Source: Rhodovibrionaceae bacterium
Lineage (GTDB): Bacteria; Pseudomonadota; Alphaproteobacteria; Kiloniellales; DSM-21159
Direction of reading: 5' to 3'
Length of the DNA: 64,000 nt
NCBI GenBank assembly: GCA_028279885.1
Contig: JANQMX010000057.1
Span: 62,001-126,000, forward strand
Part shown: positions 1-8,618 of the stretch, piece by piece
Numbering within the stretch: the first letter of the stretch is position 1
Layout: each line of letters starts with the position of its first letter
Program-made: the position numbers and the translations under genes
The notes under the pieces: generated by a model
Seen by the model: the letters and a program-made list of their open reading frames with translations, nothing else
Told to the model about the DNA's origin: nothing
Databases searched by the model: none

Positions 1-593
1 TCGTTGTAGGCCGCCATCTTCTCGCCGTAGCCCCGGTACTGCAGTGCATAGAGCGCGATGCCAAGCACCACCGGACCGGCCGCCACCAGCGCGAGCCGCC
101 AATCGACCCAGATCAGGTAACCCAAGGCCACGACCGGCGTGACAATGGCGGCAACCATGTTGGTGTAGGCGTGGCCCACCAGATGGTGCAAAGCCGTGAC
201 GTCGTCCTGCAGTGCCTTCTTGACGCTGCCCGCACTGCGTTCGGTGAACCAGCCAAGCGGGACGCGGCCAAGCCGCTCGGCCAAGCGCCGGCGCAGATAG
301 AGCTGTAGATTGACATCGGCCAGATGGGTGAGCCCGCTGGCCGCCATCAGGAAGACGAAGCGCAGCAGCAGCGCGCCGGCGCCAAGCCCCGCGATCAGCC
401 AAGCCCGGTCCGTATCAAGGGGCGCCTCAGCCAACAGCAGGCGGCCAAGCTCGGCAACGGCAATAAAAGGAGCGACGCCGACCGCAGCGCTAAGCGCCTG
501 CAGCAGACAGGCGACCATCAGGACACGTCTAACCGGAGCGATCAGCCGAGCAATGGGAGAGGTCTCTCGCGCCTTGGCATCCGCGTCGTTCAT
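1..593 (-). CDS. ABC transporter permease/ATP-binding protein, siderophore-transport type (N-terminal part only)
   Basis: The reading frame begins at an ATG at 593 and runs off the left edge, so only about 197 residues are visible and the ATPase domain is outside the window. What is present is an ABC-exporter-type membrane domain: a first hydrophobic segment around residues 22-50, a second around 65-87, and a third region around 145-190. A cytoplasmic coupling stretch lies between them (GRVPLGWFTERSAGSVKKAL...DDVTALHHLVGH). That stretch resembles the IrtA/IrtB-like fused permease-ATPases that handle iron-siderophores in the inner membrane. It lies 82 bases downstream of a TonB-dependent receptor on the same strand, which supports a role in iron import or siderophore release. 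The direction of transport cannot be told from this fragment. Confidence 0.75.
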   Translation of the reverse strand, partial: MNDADAKARETSPIARLIAPVRRVLMVACLLQALSAAVGVAPFIAVAELGRLLLAEAPLDTDRAWLIAGLGAGALLLRFVFLMAASGLTHLADVNLQLYLRRRLAERLGRVPLGWFTERSAGSVKKALQDDVTALHHLVGHAYTNMVAAIVTPVVALGYLIWVDWRLALVAAGPVVLGIALYALQYRGYGEKMAAYN

Positions 594-675
594 AGAAGTG
601 CCGCCTCCGCCCGGTGCCTGTTCAAAAGCGGCCGGTCAAACAAGGTTTCGAGTGCGGCGGCGAACGTCATGGCGC

Positions 676-2877
676 TCAAAAGCGGACCCTGGCGCCGAAA
701 CCATAGATTCTCGGCTGGCCGGGAATACCGAAGGAGACCCTGTTTCCAGTGACAGGCGACTCCCCGAAGAGGAAGGCCGTTTCCGCGTAGGTGTTGTCGA
801 AGAGGTTGTTGACAAAGGCGTAGATGGAGAAGGTCTCGGTATCCCAACCGGCTCGCAGATTGACCAGATCGAAGGAATCGAGATCGAAGCTGTTCTGCGG
901 GTCTACGGTCCGGGAGCCAACGTACTGGTACTCCACCCGACCGAACACAGCCCCCTTCCAGCCCATCAGCTCCACGGGGTACTCGTACTGACCGGCGAGG
1001 TTGAAGGCGACAGAGGGCGCAAAGGGAACCTCGTTTCCGGACTCGACGGTGGGATCGTCGGATTTGGTGATTTTCGTTTCGAGCAGCGCCAAACCGCCGG
1101 ACAGCGTCAAGCCCGTAATCGGCCTGACTGCTGACTCGAGTTCGAGACCGTAGGTTTCCGTGTCGACGTTCTCAATGACGGCCTCCAGCGTCGTGAAGTC
1201 GAATACCTGAACGTGCTCGTCATCGGTATCGTTGAAGAAGACGGAGGCGCTGACGTCCCAAATGCCATCGAAGAGGGTTCCGCGAAGGCCCGCCTCGTAG
1301 GACCAGGTAATCGCCGTATCAAAACGGCTTTGGGGAACGCCTCGGGCGACATCCGTGTCGAGCAGCTGAAACCCGCCTGACTTGGCTCCCCTTGCGACGG
1401 AAGCAAAGCCCGTCAGCCGTGGCAGAACATCGTATGTGAGAGCCGCTCGACCCGTCACCAAGTTGAAGCTTCTGCTTCCCGCTTCGGTTTGGCTGGCAAC
1501 CGGCCCAGCGCCGGAGAGGTCCTTGAACCTCCCGTCGAAGTTCTTCTCTTCGTAGGTGTATCTGAGGCCTCCGGTTAGCCTCAGCCGGTCCGTCAACGGC
1601 ACGGTGGCTTCGCCGAAGCCCGCGTAGCTTGTCGTCGTGAAGCTGTTGGCAAAGTCGCCGTTCAGAGGAATGTTGGCGCTGTTGAAAACCATGTCGAAGT
1701 CGAAGTCAGCACGGAAGACGTTGATACCCGCCAACCAGCGCGTTCCGTTCTCGAGCGTGCCGTCCAGGCGCAGCTCCTGCGACAGCTGCAGGTCCTTGTC
1801 TCTGATCGTTCGAAAGTCGACGTTTGGGTCATTGAAGAGAGCTGGCGGCACATTGAGAAAAGCACCGAAGGCGAGGCCATCCGTGTCATCGGTCTTGTAC
1901 TCGGCCGTGTAGTACTGAACGCCAGTGACAGAGGTCAGTGTCAACTCGTCAAAGTCGTGCCGAACGGTCAAGCCACTGCCGAGCGTTTCGTTATCCAAAT
2001 CTGCTGTGCGGTCGAGAAAGAGGCGCGGAAAGTCCGGGTCTTCGAACCATGCGCCTTGCGTCGGCTGCTCTTCATAGTTGCTGTAGCGAACCGCCAAGGT
2101 GACGTCCGTGTCGTCGCCGGGAAGCCATAGCAACTTGCCGGTCGCATTGACGATGTCCTGATCTCGCACGTCGTCGTTCAGGTTGATGTCTGCAATGTCG
2201 CCGTCGCGCGTCAGGTACTGGGCGCCGACGCGCCCTGCCAGATTGTCGGTCAGCGGGCCGCTGGCAATTGCGCTGACTCGCCGGTGACTGAGATTGCCGA
2301 CCTCACCGCCGATCTCGAAAGAAGGTTCGAAGGTCGGGCTCGCCGTCGTCAAGTTGATGGCGCCGGCCTGGGCATTGCGCCCGTACAGCGAATTCTGCGG
2401 GCCGCGCAGAACTTCGATCTGCTGAACGTCGAACAGCTCGCGATCCTGCGCACGGACCGGCAAGGGGATGCCGTCGATAAACACAGGCACCGATGCATCA
2501 TCGGGAGACTGCGGAAAGAAGGACCCCACGCCACGAATGTTCGGGATGTTGCTGCCGCGCAAGCCTGTGTCGACGAAATTCAGACCAGGCACGTTGCGCG
2601 CGAAATCCCTAACCTCGCCAATATCCTCCCGTTCGATACTCTGCGGACCAAACACGGTGATGCCGAAGGGAATGCGCTGGATCTCCTCTTCGATTTTACG
2701 CGCATTGACAATCACTGGGTCGAGGAGCACGGCGTCGATCTCCTCACGCTCGCCCGATGCGTCTTGCCCGTAGGCCGCCGCACCCACAAAACAGATGCCG
2801 AAAGCGGGCATGAGCCCTATGACAACACGACAGCAGATCTGACTCGCCGTCTGCCGATAGGTTTGAGTCTGCATCAT
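676..2877 (-). CDS. TonB-dependent outer-membrane receptor
   Basis: This 733-residue protein looks like an outer-membrane receptor that imports a ferric siderophore or similar ligand using TonB energy. A signal peptide covers about residues 1-38, ending near AAAYGQ. A TonB-box-like DPVIVNARK follows. The plug domain carries IREDI/VPGLNF-type motifs and the signature EVLRGPQNSLYGRNAQAGAIN. The remainder is a beta-barrel ending in an aromatic residue (VRF), as outer-membrane barrels do. I chose the ATG at 2877; an upstream in-frame start at 2931 would put 18 charged residues in front of the signal peptide. Its neighbours are the ABC transporter downstream and an AraC-type regulator upstream, both on the same strand. 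The exact ligand cannot be read from the sequence. Confidence 0.88.
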   Translation of the reverse strand: MMQTQTYRQTASQICCRVVIGLMPAFGICFVGAAAYGQDASGEREEIDAVLLDPVIVNARKIEEEIQRIPFGITVFGPQSIEREDIGEVRDFARNVPGLNFVDTGLRGSNIPNIRGVGSFFPQSPDDASVPVFIDGIPLPVRAQDRELFDVQQIEVLRGPQNSLYGRNAQAGAINLTTASPTFEPSFEIGGEVGNLSHRRVSAIASGPLTDNLAGRVGAQYLTRDGDIADINLNDDVRDQDIVNATGKLLWLPGDDTDVTLAVRYSNYEEQPTQGAWFEDPDFPRLFLDRTADLDNETLGSGLTVRHDFDELTLTSVTGVQYYTAEYKTDDTDGLAFGAFLNVPPALFNDPNVDFRTIRDKDLQLSQELRLDGTLENGTRWLAGINVFRADFDFDMVFNSANIPLNGDFANSFTTTSYAGFGEATVPLTDRLRLTGGLRYTYEEKNFDGRFKDLSGAGPVASQTEAGSRSFNLVTGRAALTYDVLPRLTGFASVARGAKSGGFQLLDTDVARGVPQSRFDTAITWSYEAGLRGTLFDGIWDVSASVFFNDTDDEHVQVFDFTTLEAVIENVDTETYGLELESAVRPITGLTLSGGLALLETKITKSDDPTVESGNEVPFAPSVAFNLAGQYEYPVELMGWKGAVFGRVEYQYVGSRTVDPQNSFDLDSFDLVNLRAGWDTETFSIYAFVNNLFDNTYAETAFLFGESPVTGNRVSFGIPGQPRIYGFGARVRF

Positions 2878-2982
2878 CCAACGTGCCCCCAAGCGATGGC
2901 CTGCTTCGAGGCAACTTCTCCACCCCGGCAAGCTCTAGTGGTCGCCGGTGGCTGCCAGGCAGGCACCAACGACCTTCTTTGT

Positions 2983-2997
2983 TGCAACTGATTTTCA
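2983..2997 (-). promoter_or_regulatory. Possible weak Fur-box-like site upstream of the TonB receptor
   Basis: On the minus strand this reads TGAAAATCAGTTGCA. That matches the 7-1-7 Fur pattern TGAnAATnATTnTCA except for two positions in the right arm. It lies about 105 bases upstream of the receptor start. Location and partial match make iron regulation plausible, but the site is weak. Confidence 0.35.
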
Positions 2998-3090
2998 GTA
3001 GCACTTGAGGAGTATCCATAGCGGACAGCGGTGCGGTGAAGCCATCTGTCAGGCGTATGCCGAAGGCCGCTTTTCCTATGCGAAAGGCCG

Positions 3091-4095
3091 TCAGCCTTGC
3101 CGCAAGTCCTTGGGGGCGAACCCGAACTTGCGGCGAAACGCCGTCGAGAAGTTGGTTGGATGGCGGTAGCCAACGAAGTAGGCGGCCTGAGAGACGGACC
3201 ACCCCTCGTTCTCCAGACCGTCCCGAGCGCGTTGCATTCGAACATCGCGCAAAAAGGCAAAGACGGGTTGCCCGAACGCCGCCGAAAACTTCGCCTTGAG
3301 CACGGTCACGCTCATGCCGGCTTCCCCGGCAATCTCTCCAAGGGTGAAATCCCTCCCGGGTTCGGACATCAGCATGTCGCGCACGCGGAGAATCTTTACG
3401 TAGTCGCGCCGCGACAAGCGGGCCGCCGATGAATCCTCCGCGCCTATGTCCGTCTGCAAGGCGCGGGCAAGAAACTCAAGCGCACAGCTTTCAGCCAGGA
3501 GCCTGCCGACGGGACCTTGCGAAACAGGCGACACCAATTCTTCCGCTAGCCGCATCGCGCGGTGCGACATCGCCATAGGCTTGACTGCTGTCCCGCCAAG
3601 CCGTGACTCGAGCTGTTCGGCGACCGCGTCGTCGGACATATCATCCGGCCGCGCGCGCACCAGCAAGCATCGCGATCGCTGACCGGCCTTATACCGCCCG
3701 GTCAGTAGAGCGCCATCGGCGACCGACACGACGGAGGCGGACGGCGGGCCGAAGAAGAGCTGTTTGTCATCTCCGAGCACACAATCGGCCTGCTCACCGT
3801 CCATCAACACGACAATCGTTAGAGACCTGCCGACCGCGCCACGGTGTTCGCTGTCGAAACGGCTCGTCAGATCGCTGGCGCAAAGGCTGATGCCGCAGGG
3901 CAAGGACTGGAGCCCAAGAAGGCCCTCGAACTGCGGCGTTTCTTTGCCCCCGATAGAGGAGGTGAAAGCCAAGTCCTTATAGCGGTAGCCGAAAGACTCG
4001 GCGATGCTGGAAAACTCGTCTGGCGAAAACGCGCCGGTCTTGAACGTCACCCTGCCCCCTTTCGGAAGGCCACTTCCTAGATTCGCTCTATCCAC
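3091..4095 (-). CDS. AraC-family transcriptional regulator (PchR-like)
   Basis: A 334-residue protein with a variable N-terminal sensing region and a C-terminal double helix-turn-helix of the AraC/XylS type at about residues 235-330. The region contains TLGEIAGEAGMSVTVLKAKF and the end motif AAYFVGYRHPTNFSTAFRRKFGFAPKDLR. The latter is typical of PchR/YbtA-like activators that switch on siderophore receptor genes when their siderophore is bound. It lies just upstream of a TonB receptor on the same strand, so autoregulation and control of that receptor are likely (inference). The listed start is a GTG with a poor ribosome site. A second GTG at 4050, preceded by AAAGGGGG, is an equally good start and would shorten the protein by 15 residues. 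Confidence 0.82.
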   Translation of the reverse strand: MDRANLGSGLPKGGRVTFKTGAFSPDEFSSIAESFGYRYKDLAFTSSIGGKETPQFEGLLGLQSLPCGISLCASDLTSRFDSEHRGAVGRSLTIVVLMDGEQADCVLGDDKQLFFGPPSASVVSVADGALLTGRYKAGQRSRCLLVRARPDDMSDDAVAEQLESRLGGTAVKPMAMSHRAMRLAEELVSPVSQGPVGRLLAESCALEFLARALQTDIGAEDSSAARLSRRDYVKILRVRDMLMSEPGRDFTLGEIAGEAGMSVTVLKAKFSAAFGQPVFAFLRDVRMQRARDGLENEGWSVSQAAYFVGYRHPTNFSTAFRRKFGFAPKDLRQG

Positions 4096-4242
4096 GCACG
4101 CCTGCGACTGTCCGGCAGCCTGCGGTGTTCGGCTCTACTATGCAGAAAAGTCTCACGAAGGCAATGCAAATGCGACGCATTCTCGTTTAATCTCCAACCG
4201 GCTGCTGCTGCAGGACGCGAAGCTGCATAGCCCACATGCTAT

Positions 4243-4257
4243 TGAGAATTATTCGCA
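4243..4257. promoter_or_regulatory. Fur box in the fecI / AraC-regulator divergent region
   Basis: The sequence TGAGAATTATTCGCA matches the palindromic Fur 7-1-7 consensus TGAGAATnATTCTCA at 14 of 15 positions. It lies about 105 bases before fecI and about 150 bases before the AraC-type regulator on the other strand, so it could repress both under iron-rich conditions. Fur binding is inferred from the match and the iron-related neighbours. Confidence 0.7.
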
Positions 4258-4363
4258 CCTAATCTAGTATGCACATGCGGTCGACCCGGACGATGTTCCA
4301 TAGTCCGGGGTCGGGGCAAAAATCTGTGATTCCTTCTTTGGGCTGACGAACGCAGCATTCCAG

Positions 4364-4882
4364 ATGACCCGGCGGACCTTTCAATCCTTGGCGCAAGCCG
4401 TCGAGACCTATTACGAGGAGCTGCGCCACTTCGTCTGGCAGCGCACCGGTTCCGCCAGCCTGGCCGACGACGTTACTCAGGAAACCTGGGTTCGTGCCTC
4501 GACAACCAGCGCCGCGATGCCTGACAACCCAAGGGCATACCTCTACCGGATGGCCGGAAACCTGGCGGTGGACCATGTCCGGCGGCAACGATCGCAGGTC
4601 GGCACAGCTTCGGATCCCGATTGGACCAACCAGGTCACCTCGCCCGACCCTGCACCGGACAGGGTGGTTGCCGCCAGACAAGAGCTGGCCATCCTGAACG
4701 AGGCAGTCCGAGACCTGCCAGAACGATGCCGTCTGGTGTTTCTGCTTTATCGCGGGCGGGGGCTGACGATGCGACAAATCGCGAGCCAACTGAGGATATC
4801 CGAGAAGACGGTCGAAAAACACATCGCGCGGGCCATGGTCGACTGTCGGCGAAAGCTTGGTCGTGAAGGACGCAACGTCTAA
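4364..4882 (+). CDS. fecI: ECF sigma-70 factor, FecI type
   Basis: At 172 residues this is the normal size for an ECF sigma factor with only sigma-2 and sigma-4 regions. Region 2 is seen in the first 80 residues (DDVTQETWVRA, then NPRAYLYRMAGNLAVDHVRR). Region 4 lies around 110-165 (LPERCRLVFLLYRGRGLTMRQIASQLRISEKTVEKHI). This pattern is specific to FecI-like iron-starvation sigma factors, which direct RNA polymerase to promoters of siderophore receptors. It is followed by fecR and a fecA-type receptor on the same strand, the classic order for surface signalling. A Fur-box-like site lies upstream. There is no strong ribosome-binding site ahead of the ATG. Confidence 0.93.
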   Translation: MTRRTFQSLAQAVETYYEELRHFVWQRTGSASLADDVTQETWVRASTTSAAMPDNPRAYLYRMAGNLAVDHVRRQRSQVGTASDPDWTNQVTSPDPAPDRVVAARQELAILNEAVRDLPERCRLVFLLYRGRGLTMRQIASQLRISEKTVEKHIARAMVDCRRKLGREGRNV

Positions 4883-5039
4883 GTCTCAAGACTGGTCGAA
4901 GGGTGAAGTTCCTCACTGATCAAGTGGGGGATTGTTCCGCTTGACCGCGTCATAGGGTTGAGCGATTTCCCATGCGATTATTACCATGGGTCGACGGGCG
5001 CTCAGCAGCTCTAGAGCCTATTTGCCAACAGTGAAAGTT

Positions 5040-6068
5040 ATGGCGCCGGACAGCCCAACCCAGGACGTTCCAGACCTGCCGGATGCGCTTCTCGAAGAAG
5101 CTGCGATCTGGCATGCGCGCCTGCTGGATGCCCAGTCGGATCCGGCATTGGCTGCGGCGCGCCAGACGGACTTCGAACATTGGCTGGCTGCAGACCCGCG
5201 GCACGCGCGCGCGTTTGAGGAAACGCAGCAACTCTGGGCGAAGCTCGAGGAGCCGGTCGCCGCGGCTCTGTCGGAGTTGGAGACAAAGACGAAGACAGGG
5301 GCAAATGCCGGAAACCGGCGAACGACACGACAGCACCTCTGGTCACCGTTCTTCCCAAGAGGCGCCCTAGCCGCCTGTTGCTGTCTCTTCTTGGCCGTTG
5401 CGGGCGTTCTCTATCATGACGAAGCCATTGACCGGCTCCGCAGCGATCACATGACGGCGGTGGGCGAGCGCCTTCCCCTCACGTTGGAGGACGGCAGCAA
5501 GGTCACGCTCAACAGCGACAGCGCCGTGGCGTTCGATGTGGATGGTGACAGCCGTCGGGTCCGTCTGCTGCGCGGCGAAGCCTGGTTTGAGGTTGCGGCA
5601 GAGCCCGACCGGCCCTTCGTCGTCGAGACCCCTTTGGGCAGCGTTCGGGTCACGGGCACCAGCTTCAATCTCCGTCTTCAAGAGGACCGCGTCACCGTCA
5701 GTCTCCTTGAAGGCAAGCTTACGCTGCGCCCGGCCAGCGCAACGACCACGGAGCTGGAAATCGTCCCGGGCCAACAGGCAAGCCTCCTGCCCGTTGGCGT
5801 TTCGGAAGTGACTGCGTTCGACGAGACCGCGCTGACCGCATGGCTGAGGGGGCAGTTGGTCTTCTACAATACGTCTCTTGGCGATGTGGTGGCCGAGCTG
5901 AACCGCTATCGCGACGGGCACATCCTGGTGATGAACAGCGACCTTGAGCGCCTCAAGGTCAGCGGCGTGTTCAGGACGGACGATCCTAATGCGGCCCTGA
6001 CCGTCATCGCCAACACCCTACCAGTTCGCGTTGAACGCCTGACGAACTACTTCGTGCTGCTGCGCTAA
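5040..6068 (+). CDS. fecR: FecR-type anti-sigma factor / signal transducer
   Basis: FecR proteins sit in the inner membrane. They pass the signal of an occupied outer-membrane receptor to the FecI sigma factor. Here the N-terminal cytoplasmic DUF4880 domain is visible (EAAIWHARLLDAQSDP... FEHWLAADPRHARAFEE). A single membrane segment follows (ALAACCCLFLAVAGVLYH), then the periplasmic FecR domain (LEDGSKVTLNSDSAV, LRGEAWFEVA, TPLGSVRVTGTSFNLR), and a C-terminal domain that would contact the receptor's N-terminal extension. I placed the start at the ATG at 5040, giving 342 residues. An earlier in-frame ATG at 4986 has no ribosome site. The gene sits 157 bases after fecI. Confidence 0.92.
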   Translation: MAPDSPTQDVPDLPDALLEEAAIWHARLLDAQSDPALAAARQTDFEHWLAADPRHARAFEETQQLWAKLEEPVAAALSELETKTKTGANAGNRRTTRQHLWSPFFPRGALAACCCLFLAVAGVLYHDEAIDRLRSDHMTAVGERLPLTLEDGSKVTLNSDSAVAFDVDGDSRRVRLLRGEAWFEVAAEPDRPFVVETPLGSVRVTGTSFNLRLQEDRVTVSLLEGKLTLRPASATTTELEIVPGQQASLLPVGVSEVTAFDETALTAWLRGQLVFYNTSLGDVVAELNRYRDGHILVMNSDLERLKVSGVFRTDDPNAALTVIANTLPVRVERLTNYFVLLR

Positions 6069-6184
6069 TCCCGACAACTGAATCTCCCTGAAGACCGGGG
6101 GATTTGCCCGCCCGGCCCCGTCTTAACCTCCAAGCGGCTGAACCAGACCGCAGGGACCAGAGGCTACGGGGGCAAGACCGGGTG

Positions 6185-8587
6185 ATGAGGGAGACTGGCG
6201 GCAAGATCCGAACCGGCGGAGGGCGGCTCTTGGCAAGCCTCTCCGCGCTATTGATCTTTCAGGCCGCGCCAAGCATCGCAGACGGCAGCGAAAGCATTGC
6301 GCCGGGGGTTGTCATCGCACAAGCCGAGACGAGCTATACCTTCGACATCGAAGCACAGCCGCTGCCCCAGGCCCTCGCAGAATTTTCGAGCCAGACCGGG
6401 CTCCAGGTTCTCTACACGGGAACCGCGGCCTTCGACTTCACCACAGCGCCGCTTGTCGGCACCTTCACGGCCAGCGAGGCGCTCCGACTGCTGCTCGCGG
6501 GCAGCGGCCTGGAAGCCCGCTTCACCTCGGTCGATTCGGTGACGCTCGAACTCCTCCCGACACAGGGCTCTGACGACGGGCCCACGCGGCTGTCCCCAAT
6601 CGTCATCGAGGGCGGCAAGATCGCCCGCGAGTTCATCGATACGCCCGCAAGCGTCGGCGTCGTCACCGGCGAAGACATCGAAACCTATGGCGTGGATGAC
6701 CTGCGAGACGCCTTCAACCGACTGGGCAACGTCCGCTGGTTCGAAGGCAACCGCGCCAATGCGGGTATCTCGATCCGCGGACTCAGTTCTGAGGGCGTGA
6801 CCGAGCCGACCAACAACAACCCGCTGACCTCGATCATCATCGACGGGGCAACCCAATCGGTCGAGAGCACGCGGCGCGGAGCGCGCGGGGTTTGGGATAT
6901 CGGCCAGGTCGAGGTCTTCCGCGGGCCGCAATCGACCTTGCAGGGGCGTGGCGCGCTGGCCGGCGCGGTGATTCTCAAGACCAACGACCCGACGTTTTTC
7001 TGGGAAGGCAAAGTCCAAGGCGTGTTGGCCCAGGACGATCGCCGCGATGGCGCTTTTGTGCTCTCCGGGCCATTGATCCCGGATGCGCTTGCCTTTCGCA
7101 TCAGCGGCGAAGCGCGACGGCGCGACCTGGAGATCAACTACAACGTTAAGGAAAATAGGGAACTAGCCGAGGATCGCTACCGCAACATCCGCGGCAAGCT
7201 GCTGCTCGAGCCTGAGGTTATCCCCGAGCTCTCGGTTCTCGTGACGGCGAGCCGAACCTTCGACAAGCCCGGGGTGCGGGCCGTCAATAGCGACGACTTC
7301 GAGGATCGAGAGTTCAACGCTGCGCTGACGACGGCCGTAGAGCAACGGGAAGCAACGAACGACAACTACATCCTCGAAGCCAGCTATGAGTTTACGGACT
7401 CGATTCTGCTGCGCTCGATCAGCGCGATCGTGAATTCAGATCTAGAGATCTCGACTCCCGAAGGCTTTAACTTCCAGCGCGAAGAAAACCGCAAAGGCGA
7501 GGACTTTACGCAGGATCTGCGTTTGGAGATCGGGGACACGGAAGACACCCTTTCTGGCGTAGTCGGTGGCTTCTACGGCCATTTCTCGCTGCCGCGCGAA
7601 TCGTTGGTCACAGCTGGACCGACCGTTATTCAAACAGTCGACTCCGACAACGAGACCTTTAGCAAGTCGCTCTATGCCGACTTGCGCTATCGCTTTCTTC
7701 CGGACTGGAGCCTGCTAGCCGGCGGGCGCTACACGAACGAGTTGGTGAAGAACAAGGGAGAAGGCCGGTCCTTTTTCACCGTATCCAGTATCGACGCCGA
7801 GCAGGAGTACAACGTCTTCCTGCCCAAGGTGGGGCTTGCCTACGACATCACCGACAACCAGAACATCGCGGTCACCGCGCAGCGGGGCTACCGCTCCGGA
7901 TTCTCCGAGGTCGTCGCGACTGGAATCAACGACGTCAAGCCGGAGTTCCTCTGGTCGTATGAGCTGGCTTATCGTGCCCAGTCGGACGAAGGGCGTTGGG
8001 ACTTCGGGGCAACCGGCTTCTACTATGACTATAAGGACCAACAGATCGCGGTTACGGAGAACTTAGGCACTCCAACGCAGACGACAAGCACCATTAATGC
8101 CGGCAGCTCCTTCGCTTTCGGCGCCGAACTGCAAGGGCGCTACGGCTTCGATTTCGGCATGGACATCTATGGTTCGCTCGGCTTGCTGAAAACCGAGTTC
8201 GACGACCTTAAGCTGAGCGACAATGAGGTCGATGACTTGAGCGGAAACGAGTTCCCGGAAGCGCCGGCCGTGACTGCCTCCTTCGGCGCGAGCTATCGTC
8301 ACCACAGCGGGTTTTTCGCGGCCGGCGACTTCAATTTCACCGATAGCTTCTTCAGCATTGGTTCGATCAGAAACGACGACCAGCTGAAGGTCGACAGCTT
8401 TTGGGAAGTGAATCTGCGCACGGGCTACGAGACCGACTTCGGGAGCATCGCCTTCTTCGTCGATAACGTCTTCGACCGGGACTACATCACCAGCTTGAGC
8501 AACAACAACAACTTCGGCGCGCAACCGACCGAAGCGACGATTGGCGACGGTCGCAAGTTCGGGGTGGAAGTCACGCTTCGCTTTTAG
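6185..8587 (+). CDS. FecA-like TonB-dependent receptor with N-terminal signalling domain
   Basis: An 800-residue outer-membrane receptor. After a signal peptide (LASLSALLIFQAAPSIADG) comes a secretin/TonB short N-terminal domain (YTFDIEAQPLPQALAEFSSQTG), which only signalling receptors have and which talks to FecR. The plug follows, with VEVFRGPQSTLQGRGALAGAV, and then the beta-barrel ending in VEVTLRF. Together with the preceding fecI and fecR this makes a complete cell-surface signalling system: ligand binding activates FecI, which raises expression of this transporter. The start is the ATG at 6185. An upstream TTG frame adds 27 residues that look untranslated. The gene converges with the secretion genes at 8619. 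The ligand is unknown. Confidence 0.9.
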   Translation: MRETGGKIRTGGGRLLASLSALLIFQAAPSIADGSESIAPGVVIAQAETSYTFDIEAQPLPQALAEFSSQTGLQVLYTGTAAFDFTTAPLVGTFTASEALRLLLAGSGLEARFTSVDSVTLELLPTQGSDDGPTRLSPIVIEGGKIAREFIDTPASVGVVTGEDIETYGVDDLRDAFNRLGNVRWFEGNRANAGISIRGLSSEGVTEPTNNNPLTSIIIDGATQSVESTRRGARGVWDIGQVEVFRGPQSTLQGRGALAGAVILKTNDPTFFWEGKVQGVLAQDDRRDGAFVLSGPLIPDALAFRISGEARRRDLEINYNVKENRELAEDRYRNIRGKLLLEPEVIPELSVLVTASRTFDKPGVRAVNSDDFEDREFNAALTTAVEQREATNDNYILEASYEFTDSILLRSISAIVNSDLEISTPEGFNFQREENRKGEDFTQDLRLEIGDTEDTLSGVVGGFYGHFSLPRESLVTAGPTVIQTVDSDNETFSKSLYADLRYRFLPDWSLLAGGRYTNELVKNKGEGRSFFTVSSIDAEQEYNVFLPKVGLAYDITDNQNIAVTAQRGYRSGFSEVVATGINDVKPEFLWSYELAYRAQSDEGRWDFGATGFYYDYKDQQIAVTENLGTPTQTTSTINAGSSFAFGAELQGRYGFDFGMDIYGSLGLLKTEFDDLKLSDNEVDDLSGNEFPEAPAVTASFGASYRHHSGFFAAGDFNFTDSFFSIGSIRNDDQLKVDSFWEVNLRTGYETDFGSIAFFVDNVFDRDYITSLSNNNNFGAQPTEATIGDGRKFGVEVTLRF

Positions 8588-8618
8588 CTGCGGCGTTCTG
8601 CTGACCAGGATGAGGTCG

